The notes: generated by a model not told the origin, from the letters alone. Positions 1 through 6,092 are shown, counted from the first letter of the stretch. The stretch is DNA of 7,553 bases from JAVKSL01 sp050744225 (GCA_050744225.1 JBOGGT010000119.1:1-7553), one strand, 5' to 3'. Translations and numbers: made by a program.

Positions 1-4
1 ACCG

Positions 5-1204
5 TCAAGGCCGGGCGCACATCCGAGCCTCCGGTCGGCTCGCCACCACCGCGAAGCTGGTGGGACCGCTGATCATCTCGGCCAAGCGCACCACCGACGC
101 TCCCGTGCTCACCTCCGCTGCCGGGCCCTGCTCAGACCCCTGCTCGGGGGACCAGAAAACCTCCACCCCGCTCAGGCCCTCCGAAGCCAGCAGCCAGGCC
201 CAGGTCTCGGGGTGCAGCGGTCTACCAGGGGCCAGGTCCGCCTCGACCACTCCTCCCGCTGGCCCACCCACCAGCCCCAGCCGGCGGGCCAGCCACGCTC
301 CGGGGGAGGTCCCGATCACCACCACCACCCCTCCGAAGCCGACCTTGGCGGCAGCGGTGGCGGCCAGCTCTCGCTGTGCGCCCACCTCCATCCGGTCGAC
401 GCAGCCGAACAGGACCAGGCCGCCGAGGCTGCCGTCGGGCAGGCCCCAGAGGTGATCCGCCACGTCCGCCCAGCGGAGGTCCGGCGCAGGCCCGTCGGAG
501 GCGGCGGCCCCGGACCCGTCGGAGGCGGCGGCCCCGGACCCGTCGGAGGCAGACCCGAACCCGCCGGAGGCGGCGGCCCCGGACGGGTACAAGACCTCGT
601 CGAGCAGGTCGGCGCACGGGTCCAGCCCGTAGGCCTCGAGCCCGTCGGACACCAGCAGGCGCACCAACGAACCCTTACCGCACTCAGCGTGCAGGACAGG
701 ACCCGGCGCGCCAGCGAGACGTACCCGCACCAAGTCGGTCCAGTCTCCCAGATCTACGCCAGGGCCGCGCTCCGCTGGCGCCAAGCTCGCGGACCGGAAC
801 ACTGAGGAGGACTCCTCGATGGCGGTCACCCGCTCCGCCAGCAGCCGGGTCAGCCGCACGCTCGCACCCATGAAGGAGTTGACCTGCCTGGCCACGTAGT
901 TCAGGTACCAGGCCATCAAGGGGCGCATGAGGTGCTTGAAGATGGCCCCGGCGGGTATCCGGGAGCCGAGCGGGACCTCGATGTCCACATGGGAGACGCT
1001 CTCCAGGTACCGCAGCGCCTCCTCGGTCTCGGCCTCTACGGCCCCCGTCGGCACCGCCTGGGCAAACAGGTCATCCAGGCGGCGCTCGAAGCTGGGCGGG
1101 AAGACCCCCCGCAGCCGCAGCTCGCGGACCTCGGCCTCGATCTCCCTGCCCACCCTGGCGAGCAGGCCCTCCGCTGCCCCCGGGCTCGGCGGCGCAGGGC
1201 TCAT
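5..1204 (-). CDS. SAM-dependent methyltransferase-like protein of a polysaccharide export locus (MT1)
   Basis: This 399-residue protein has three parts. Residues 13-70 are charged and probably helical. Residues 72-133 (HVDIEVPLGSR, then a basic/hydrophobic stretch KHLMRPLMAWYLNYVARQVN, then a helix ending LLAERVTAIEE) resemble the amphipathic, coiled-coil-like segment often found before surface-polysaccharide methyltransferases, which suggests membrane association. Residues 168-350 resemble a class I SAM methyltransferase: motif I VLHAECGKG (170-178), motif II YGLDP with acidic Asp195, a motif IV-like LPDGSLGGLVLFGCVDRM (255-272) and the family hallmark GRPLHPETW (327-335). Motif I is degenerate: His172 and Glu174 sit where Asp and Gly are usual. 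An Ala/Ser/Gly/Asp repeat insert (208-238) lies between motifs II and IV. The ATG overlaps the Wzt stop codon by 4 nt (ATGA), so translation is probably coupled. The likely role is methylation of the exported glycan, possibly at its end, but substrate and activity are unproven. MT2 at the right edge is a paralogue. Confidence 0.8.
   Translation of the reverse strand: MSPAPPSPGAAEGLLARVGREIEAEVRELRLRGVFPPSFERRLDDLFAQAVPTGAVEAETEEALRYLESVSHVDIEVPLGSRIPAGAIFKHLMRPLMAWYLNYVARQVNSFMGASVRLTRLLAERVTAIEESSSVFRSASLAPAERGPGVDLGDWTDLVRVRLAGAPGPVLHAECGKGSLVRLLVSDGLEAYGLDPCADLLDEVLYPSGAAASGGFGSASDGSGAAASDGSGAAASDGPAPDLRWADVADHLWGLPDGSLGGLVLFGCVDRMEVGAQRELAATAAAKVGFGGVVVVIGTSPGAWLARRLGLVGGPAGGVVEADLAPGRPLHPETWAWLLASEGLSGVEVFWSPEQGSEQGPAAEVSTGASVVRLAEMISGPTSFAVVASRPEARMCARP
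491..583 (-). repeat. In-frame 24-bp tandem repeat array inside MT1
   Basis: Four units lie head to tail: two identical 24-bp copies (491-514 and 515-538), a shortened and diverged 21-bp copy (539-559) and a 24-bp copy with two clear differences in its encoded end (560-583). The plus-strand unit begins cccgtcggaggcggcggccc. On the coding strand they encode residues 208-238 of MT1, reading SGAAASGG, FGSASDG, SGAAASDG, SGAAASDG. The array is a flexible, small-residue, mildly acidic linker placed between SAM motif II and the next strand of the methyltransferase fold. All unit lengths are multiples of three. Confidence 0.93.
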
Positions 1205-2556
1205 TCGGACCCGGACTCCGAGAGCGCGCCGGCCGGGACAGGCCCGGACTCCGAGAGCGCGCCGGCCGGGACAGGCCCGGGCACCGACCGGACAGGGCCG
1301 GGCACCGACCGGACCTGCACCGACATGGCGACCTCGCCGGTGACCTGACCCGGATTCATCACCTCAAAAAAGTTCTCCTGCTCCTTCCAGTCATGCATCT
1401 CAGCCCCGACCTGCACGCCCAGGTTGATCCCGAAGCGCCCGTCCAGCAGCGGCACCGACGCCAGGTCGAAGACCACCTCACCGGCTCCGCTCAGCGTGCC
1501 CAGCTTGACCCCCAGCTGGTCGGTGCCGCAGCGGTGCACCAGCTCCCCCAGCTTGTTGAATATCGAAAGGCTGAACACCGGGTCCACCACCTCCTCCGGC
1601 GCCTCGTAGCCCACCAGCACCGAGAGCGGATCGCCGGGCAGGATATAGCCTCGCTGCGCGGACCCGGGGTGCTCGATCACCACGGTGGTGATCCGCACCT
1701 GACCGGGACGGTCGGACCCCAGCCCCGCCGGGGTCGCCGGCGGTCCCCCGCCCACACCCAGGTGAGACCCTTTGGCCTGGTCGGCCACGGCCTCCGAAGG
1801 CTCGTCGGCCAGCTCCTCGCTGGCGTGCATCAGGTACTCCCGGTAGGTCCGGATCGCCTCGCCCGGAGACCCCTCCCCCACCACCAGGCCCCGGTTGAGC
1901 ACGAACGCCCGGTTGCAGATCACCCGCACGTGGTCCGGGGCGTGGGTCACCAGAATTATGGTCCGGCCCTGGTTCTTGAACAGCTCGATGCGGTCCAGGC
2001 ACTTCCGCTGGAAGTTCTCGTCCCCCACCGCAAGCACCTCGTCCACCAGCAGCACGTCTGGCTCGAAGGTCACCGCCACCGCGAAGCCCAGACGGGACTG
2101 CATCCCCGAGGAGTAGAAGCGGATCTGGTTGTCGATGAACTGCTCCAGCTCGGCAAAGGCGACGATCTCGTCGAACTTACGCTCGACGTCGCGGTGGCTC
2201 ATCCCCAGCAGGGACGCGTTCAGGAAGATGTTGTCCCGCCCGGACAGCTCCGGGTGCATCCCCGCGCCCAGCTCCAGCATGGCCGCCAGCTGGCCCCGTA
2301 CCGTGATCCGGCCGGTGGTGGGCTGGAGGATCCCGGCGATGCACTTGAGCAGGGTGGACTTGCCTGAACCGTTGTGCCCGAGCAGGCCGACGGTCTCACC
2401 CTGGCCTATCTCGAGGTCGATATCCCGCAGCGCCCAGAGGTCCTCATACGGCATGTTGTTCAGGTGGATGACCCGCTCCTTGAGCGAGGTGTACTTCTCG
2501 TGGTAGAGCCGGAAGCGCTTGGAGACGCCCTCCACCCGTACTGCTGGCGTGCTCAC
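1201..2556 (-). CDS. wzt: Polysaccharide export ABC transporter ATPase with C-terminal Wzt-type recognition domain
   Basis: This 451-residue ATPase would drive export of a lipid-linked polysaccharide through the Wzm-type permease encoded just upstream. The nucleotide-binding domain is intact: Walker A GHNGSGKST (60-68), a Wzt/TagH-type signature YSSGMQ (148-153), Walker B DVLLVDE (167-173) and the switch histidine in LVTHAPDH (His205). The N-terminal KRFRLYHEKYTSLKERV segment is also typical of this subfamily. A linker of about 40 residues leads to a beta-rich C-terminal domain (about 286-416; PVFSLSIFNKLGELV, then PLLDGRFGINLGVQV), which matches the Wzt C-terminal domain that binds the modified glycan end in E. 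coli O9a-type systems. The protein ends in a repeated Pro/Gly/Ala/Ser tail (about 415-451). The GTG start is supported by GAGGAG 9 nt upstream and lies 3 nt after the permease stop. Its stop overlaps the MT1 start. The symbol reflects family resemblance; the glycan carried is unknown. Confidence 0.93.
   Translation of the reverse strand: MSTPAVRVEGVSKRFRLYHEKYTSLKERVIHLNNMPYEDLWALRDIDLEIGQGETVGLLGHNGSGKSTLLKCIAGILQPTTGRITVRGQLAAMLELGAGMHPELSGRDNIFLNASLLGMSHRDVERKFDEIVAFAELEQFIDNQIRFYSSGMQSRLGFAVAVTFEPDVLLVDEVLAVGDENFQRKCLDRIELFKNQGRTIILVTHAPDHVRVICNRAFVLNRGLVVGEGSPGEAIRTYREYLMHASEELADEPSEAVADQAKGSHLGVGGGPPATPAGLGSDRPGQVRITTVVIEHPGSAQRGYILPGDPLSVLVGYEAPEEVVDPVFSLSIFNKLGELVHRCGTDQLGVKLGTLSGAGEVVFDLASVPLLDGRFGINLGVQVGAEMHDWKEQENFFEVMNPGQVTGEVAMSVQVRSVPGPVRSVPGPVPAGALSESGPVPAGALSESGSE
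1213..1278 (-). repeat. 33-bp exact tandem duplication at the 3' end of wzt
   Basis: Two perfect 33-bp copies lie at 1213-1245 and 1246-1278. They encode two consecutive VPAGALSESG(P/S) units that form the last 22 or so residues of Wzt. The repeat ends a few bases before the MT1 start codon, so it also supplies the sequence in which MT1's ribosome-binding region must lie. The perfect identity suggests a recent duplication or an actively homogenised tract. Confidence 0.93.
1273..1314 (-). repeat. 21-bp tandem repeat in the wzt C-terminal tail
   Basis: Two 21-bp copies (1273-1293 and 1294-1314) differ at one base. On the coding strand they encode VRSVPGP twice, immediately before the VPAGALSESG repeats. 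The two arrays overlap by a few bases and together replace what would normally be the end of the Wzt recognition domain with a Pro/Gly-rich tail. Confidence 0.9.
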
Positions 2557-2559
2557 CAG

Positions 2560-3603
2560 CTACAGCTCCTCGGCGAAGTTGCCCTCGAGCCGCCCGAATA
2601 TGGCCAGGGCGACGAACAGCAGCATCACCGAGAACCCAATCACCGCCAGCACGTGCCAAAGGTACCACCAGTCACCCGTGTTGGGCAGCAGCTGCGCTTT
2701 TGTCAGCGCGCTCGAACCCGGCTTCAGCGAAGCCCGGGCGCTCGCCGGCACGCCCCCGAACACCTGGCCGTAGATGCCGCGCTGGAAGCACAGCACTATG
2801 TCGGTGAGCGGGTTAAGCAGCAGGATCCAGGTCGGGATGTGGTGGGCGGCCAGCTTGTTGGCGATCTCGGAGTACGCGTAGACGATCGGGGTGGCCCAGA
2901 ACCACGCCACCCCCACCAGGATCTCGATCAGGTGCTGCATGTCCCGCAGGTACACGTTGAGCGCCGCCAGCAGCACTGCCAGGGCCGCGCACAGGACCAG
3001 CAGGGCGAAAAAGGCCGGCACCACCAGGGGGAGGTAGTGCAGCGACTTTAGGATCGGCCCGTAGCGCATCGCCGCCAGGGCGATCACCAGAACTATCGAC
3101 TGGAGGAAGAAAAAGACCACCGCGGCACCGACCGAAGCCAGGGCCAGGATCTCCCGGGGAAAGGCAACCTTTTTCACGATGGCGGCGTTGTTCACCACCG
3201 CCCCGGTGGCGTTCATGTTGGAGTAGTTGAACAGGTTGTAGACCACCAGGCCGGACATCAAGAAGATGGCAAAGCTCTGGATGCCCGCTCCCAGCACGAT
3301 CTGGAAAACAAACCAGTAGATAAAAAGGGTAAAGGCCGGGTTCAGCAGCGACCACAGGAATCCGAGCACGCTGGACTTGTATTTGACCTTCAGCTCCTTG
3401 CGCACCAGCTCCAGGAACAGGCTGCGGTAGCCCCACATCTCGGCCAGGCGAGCAAAGACCTTGACATCGGCCGAAACTACACGAACTGGTACATTGTCCT
3501 GTGTGATGACACTGGCAGGAACGGTGTCCGGCAGGGTGAGGGTCACTGTCGCATCGTAGGCGACGAAGGGCTCCGCGCGGGCGCACAGGGCGGGAGTGGG
3601 CAC
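2560..3603 (-). CDS. wzm: ABC-2 type polysaccharide export permease (Wzm type)
   Basis: This 347-residue inner-membrane protein is the likely transmembrane half of the exporter. After a cytoplasmic N-terminus comes the family-typical interface segment LVRKELKVKYKSSVLGFLWSLLNP (about 66-89), then about six hydrophobic segments (roughly 79-104, 111-126, 155-178, 191-215, 224-246 and 316-336). The signature-like KVAFPREILALASV (145-158) is characteristic of O-antigen and teichoic-acid export permeases. The loop before the last helix (about 275-313) is fairly long. The annotated GTG start lies 49 nt after the preceding glycosyltransferase, with no convincing Shine-Dalgarno sequence. An in-frame GTG at 3544-3546 would remove 19 residues without touching the core, so the exact start is uncertain. 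The ATPase gene follows after 3 nt, as expected for a coupled pair. The symbol is by family resemblance. Confidence 0.92.
   Translation of the reverse strand: MPTPALCARAEPFVAYDATVTLTLPDTVPASVITQDNVPVRVVSADVKVFARLAEMWGYRSLFLELVRKELKVKYKSSVLGFLWSLLNPAFTLFIYWFVFQIVLGAGIQSFAIFLMSGLVVYNLFNYSNMNATGAVVNNAAIVKKVAFPREILALASVGAAVVFFFLQSIVLVIALAAMRYGPILKSLHYLPLVVPAFFALLVLCAALAVLLAALNVYLRDMQHLIEILVGVAWFWATPIVYAYSEIANKLAAHHIPTWILLLNPLTDIVLCFQRGIYGQVFGGVPASARASLKPGSSALTKAQLLPNTGDWWYLWHVLAVIGFSVMLLFVALAIFGRLEGNFAEEL
2566..2571 (-). promoter_or_regulatory. Ribosome-binding site fixing the GTG start of wzt
   Basis: On the coding strand this reads GAGGAG and lies 9 nt before the GTG start at 2556. It sits inside the last codons of the permease gene, which supports both the non-ATG start and translational coupling of the two exporter subunits. 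Confidence 0.7.
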
Positions 3604-3652
3604 GGGTCTGTCCGAATAATTTGCTCAATTTTACCTAAAGACTCGTGCCCGC
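3604..3652 (-). promoter_or_regulatory. AT-rich gap before the exporter genes, possible internal promoter
   Basis: This 49-base gap between the third glycosyltransferase and the permease is clearly AT-richer than everything around it. The coding strand holds TAAAAT (3628-3633), one mismatch from the -10 consensus TATAAT. The sequence 17 nt further upstream matches TTGACA at only three of six positions, so the -35 is poor. An internal promoter that sets exporter expression separately from the glycosyltransferases is possible. A relaxed intergenic spacer is the simpler alternative. Confidence 0.3.
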
Positions 3653-4819
3653 TCACGCTCGGCTCGCCACCTGCTCCACGAAACGCTGGTAGCGCTGGAT
3701 CAGCACCGGCCAGGTGAAGTTGGCCTCCACGTAGCGCTGGCCCGCCTGGCCGAGCCTCCAGCGCAGGTCGGGGTCGGCCATGAGGAGGTCCATCGCCGCC
3801 TCAAAGCCGGCGTAGCCGTCGAACCACAGCCCGCCGCCCGAGGCCTCGCAGTTGTCCCGGGTAGCCTCGCAGCGCGCGTTGACCAGCACCGGGGTGCCCA
3901 CCGCCCAGGCTTCGACCACCACCAGAGCGAAGGACTCCAGGGCGGAGGGCGAGACCAGTAGCTGGGCGTTCTCCAGAAGAGCCCACTTGGCCGGCTCCTC
4001 GACCGGGCCCAGCACCACGATGTCGGGGTGCTCGGGGGGCGTGTCGACCACGGGGCCGGCGTAGACCAGCGCCAGAGGTCCGGGGCGGCGGGACTTGTAG
4101 GCACTGAATGCCTTGGTGAGCGCCTCGATGCCTTTTTGGCCGACGAAGCGGCCGATGCAGGCGACGTAGGGGCGGTCCCCGATGGCCGCTGGGAGCTTCG
4201 GGGCGGCTGGCTGGCGCTCGACCCCCAGGCCGAGCAGGATCTGGGGAGTCTGCGCCCCCTTGAAACGCCGGTGCACCAGCCGCCGCTCGCCGGCGCTGAG
4301 GAACACCAGCCCGCCCGCCCTGGCGAACACCTCGGCGAACACCGGCAGCCCCAGCGGAGGCTCGTCATGCGCCGCGGGATGCAGGATGGCCCGCTTGCCC
4401 AGCCGGGGGACCCCCTTGACCGTGGGGTAGTACAGGTAGGGGCAAAAGGCGACCAAATCGGCGTCGGTGCTCGCCGCGGCCTCCACCACGTCGGGACAGA
4501 CCGGCCCCTGGAGGTCGATCCAGCGCTCGGCGTCGGCCTTGGTGGCCGCCTCGGGGCGCTTGAGGAGCTCGACCGCCCATACCTCGGAGGCCTTGTCCCG
4601 CCCCGCGCTGGAGCGCCATCTGTGCACGGTGACGCCGTTCAGCGTGGTCTCGCCGGGGGGAAGCTCGTCCGCCCAGGTCATGTCGTCGATGGCGCAGGTG
4701 GTCATGACCTCGACCTCCCAGCCCCGTGCGGCGACCCGCTCGGCGATCTGGCGGGCGGCTGTCTCGGCGCCACCGACGACTTCGAGACCGTAGCGGGGCA
4801 CGACAAAGGCGAGCTTCAT
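3653..4819 (-). CDS. Family 4 (GT-B) glycosyltransferase, third in the run
   Basis: This 388-residue protein is a probable retaining, NDP-sugar-dependent glycosyltransferase acting at the cytoplasmic membrane face. The N-terminal acceptor domain opens MKLAFVVPRYGLEVVGGAE, with the GGAE glycine loop (16-19) typical of GT4 enzymes. The C-terminal donor domain starts near residue 215 and has IGRFVGQKG (222-230; Arg224 and Lys229 in the usual phosphate-binding positions) and the EX7E motif ESFALVVVE (Glu295 and Glu303). Stretches such as WIDLQGPV and LHPAAHDEPPL look like conserved features of a distinct actinobacterial GT4 subgroup. It is only distantly similar to the two upstream glycosyltransferases. 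The ATG has only a weak GAG-type site upstream, and a 60-nt gap with a palindrome separates it from the preceding gene. The sugar donor and linkage cannot be read from the sequence. Confidence 0.9.
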   Translation of the reverse strand: MKLAFVVPRYGLEVVGGAETAARQIAERVAARGWEVEVMTTCAIDDMTWADELPPGETTLNGVTVHRWRSSAGRDKASEVWAVELLKRPEAATKADAERWIDLQGPVCPDVVEAAASTDADLVAFCPYLYYPTVKGVPRLGKRAILHPAAHDEPPLGLPVFAEVFARAGGLVFLSAGERRLVHRRFKGAQTPQILLGLGVERQPAAPKLPAAIGDRPYVACIGRFVGQKGIEALTKAFSAYKSRRPGPLALVYAGPVVDTPPEHPDIVVLGPVEEPAKWALLENAQLLVSPSALESFALVVVEAWAVGTPVLVNARCEATRDNCEASGGGLWFDGYAGFEAAMDLLMADPDLRWRLGQAGQRYVEANFTWPVLIQRYQRFVEQVASRA

Positions 4820-4847
4820 CGGCGAACTCGGGGACGATGGGGCAAAC

Positions 4848-4878
4848 TTTGGTAGATTCGGAACACCCGAGTACCAAA
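4848..4878 (-). other. Imperfect palindrome in the gap between two glycosyltransferase genes
   Basis: Arms tttggta (4848-4854) and taccaaa (4872-4878) are perfect reverse complements. Inside them, ttcgg (4857-4861) and ccgag (4867-4871) pair with one imperfect position around a 5-base loop, with a 2-base bulge. On the coding strand the structure starts a base or two after the stop codon of the second glycosyltransferase. No U-run follows it, so it is not a standard intrinsic terminator. It could be a processing or attenuation hairpin or a protein-binding site. Confidence 0.45.
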
Positions 4879-4879
4879 A

Positions 4880-6091
4880 CTACCAGAGTTTCGGTCCGCT
4901 GATCCCGGTTAGGGGGGCCAGGGCGGCGATGAGCTTGGCCCGGGAGCGCTCCAGGGAGAGCTCCTCCAGGCGGACCGCGGCGCCAGCGGCCAGTTGTGCG
5001 TGCAGGTCGGGGTCGCTGAGCACGCGGTGCACCGCGGTGGCCATGGTGAGGGGCGCCTTGTCCACCAGAGCCAGGCCGCCCCCACTGAGGGTCTCGGGCA
5101 CCGCGGCCGCTGCATAGGCCACTATCGGCACCTGATGGTGCATCGCTTCCACGAGGGGGACGCAGAAGCCCTCGTGCTCCGAGGCGCAGGTGAAGACGTC
5201 CGCGGCGGCGAAGTGGGCGCGCAGGACGTCGGCCGGGACGCCCTCATCCGCGATCTCCACCGCATCGGTGAGGCCCGCCTCGGCCACGAATCGGTGCATC
5301 GCGGTCCCGAATGCGGCCGGGTCCGCCCGGCCCACCAGGTGCAGCCGGGCCTTGGGGTCGTAGACCTCCCGGTACGCGGCCAGGGCCTTGACCAGGTCCT
5401 GCTGAGCCTTGTTGGGTGTCAGGCGGCCGACGAAGAGCCAGTCGGACCCACCGTTTGCCTTGGCCGCTTGGAGGCGTTCGAGGGTCGCCGGGTCCGGGTC
5501 GCCCTCAAAGCTGGCCGGGTTGAACAGGATCGGTGCAACCGCGGTCGAGGCGAACCCGGCCTGGACCAGCTCGGCGGTGTTGTACTCCGATACGCCGATA
5601 CCGAGCGCGGCCCGTTCCCCCAGGCGCTTGAGCTGGACCCGTGCCCAGTTCAGGCCCACGACCACCCCGCGGTTCCAGCGCTGGTAGTGCTCCGGGGGGG
5701 TGAGGTTGTGGTAGTTGACCACCAAGGGTTCGGGGCGGTCGTAGGCAACTTCACCGGCATCCGACCCGGTGGCAAACTGGTAGATCAACACCGTGCCGCC
5801 GTCGTGGCGGGGCGTGGGCAACTCGGAGAGCAGGTGGGAGGCCCCTGCAGTCGCCGGGTGGAGGTTCTCCACGTAGATCTCCGACTCCAGGCCCAGGGCC
5901 CGGAGGGTGCGCTGCACCTCGACTACGTGCGCGCCGACGGCATCTCTTTCCAGGAAAGCTGGCGTGATCTGGTGGACCGCAGTGACCGGAGCACCCCTGG
6001 TCGGGCGCACCGCCCAGGCTGGGCGCACCGCCCCGGCAAACAAACCGGGTCCGGTTCGGGCGACTCCGGTTCGGGCGGGCAGAGGAGGCAC
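4880..6091 (-). CDS. Family 4 (GT-B) glycosyltransferase, second in the run, with repeat-encoded N-terminal extension
   Basis: This 403-residue protein is probably a retaining NDP-sugar glycosyltransferase. Its catalytic core starts near residue 36 (VTAVHQITPAF) and aligns along its length with the upstream glycosyltransferase. The donor domain has FVGRLTPNKAQ (220-230), YDPKARLHLVG (244-254) and the EX7E motif EGFCVPLVE (Glu307 and Glu315), followed by AVPETL. Residues 1-35 are a Pro/Arg/Gly/Ala-rich extension absent from the paralogue and largely encoded by short tandem repeats. The GTG start at 6091 is preferred because GGAGG lies 9 nt upstream and the gene begins 1 nt after the previous stop. 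In-frame GTG codons at 6026-6028 and 6008-6010 would shorten the extension but have poor ribosome-binding sites. Membership of GT4 is clear; the sugar and acceptor are unknown. Confidence 0.9.
   Translation of the reverse strand: MPPLPARTGVARTGPGLFAGAVRPAWAVRPTRGAPVTAVHQITPAFLERDAVGAHVVEVQRTLRALGLESEIYVENLHPATAGASHLLSELPTPRHDGGTVLIYQFATGSDAGEVAYDRPEPLVVNYHNLTPPEHYQRWNRGVVVGLNWARVQLKRLGERAALGIGVSEYNTAELVQAGFASTAVAPILFNPASFEGDPDPATLERLQAAKANGGSDWLFVGRLTPNKAQQDLVKALAAYREVYDPKARLHLVGRADPAAFGTAMHRFVAEAGLTDAVEIADEGVPADVLRAHFAAADVFTCASEHEGFCVPLVEAMHHQVPIVAYAAAAVPETLSGGGLALVDKAPLTMATAVHRVLSDPDLHAQLAAGAAVRLEELSLERSRAKLIAALAPLTGISGPKLW
6003..6038 (-). repeat. 18-bp tandem duplication in the 5' part of the second glycosyltransferase
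   Basis: Two 18-bp units (6003-6020 and 6021-6038) match at 16 of 18 positions. They encode AGAVRP followed by AWAVRP (residues 19-30). Each copy carries an in-frame GTG, giving two spare candidate starts. The repeat lies in the extension that precedes the conserved catalytic core. Confidence 0.82.
6050..6079 (-). repeat. 15-bp tandem duplication at the 5' end of the second glycosyltransferase
   Basis: Two 15-bp units (6050-6064 and 6065-6079) match at 13 of 15 positions and encode PARTG followed by VARTG (residues 5-14). With the 18-bp duplication just downstream, they account for most of the N-terminal extension of this protein. Confidence 0.78.
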
Positions 6092-6092
6092 C

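Noticed and set aside
318..332. A CACCAC trinucleotide run giving a His stretch on the plus strand.
   Set aside because: On the coding strand it is the Val-rich beta strand GGVVVVIG of MT1, an ordinary hydrophobic core strand; the His run is only a shadow.
491..583. The four-unit array considered as a CRISPR or as regulatory iterons.
   Set aside because: The units abut without spacers, keep the reading frame and encode a simple linker, so a coding tandem repeat explains them.
1393..2367. A 324-codon plus-strand open frame opposite wzt.
   Set aside because: It mirrors the codon pattern of the ATPase gene, shows His/Gln/Arg-rich composition and no motif, and lies entirely within the intact Wzt coding region.
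4028..4855. A 275-codon plus-strand open frame opposite the third glycosyltransferase.
   Set aside because: It is a shadow of the GT4 gene with no domain, and its end runs into the palindromic gap rather than a plausible gene junction.
4848..4878. The palindrome considered as an intrinsic terminator of the upstream operon half.
   Set aside because: The stem is interrupted and moderate in GC, and it is followed by GTTTGCCCC rather than a run of U residues.
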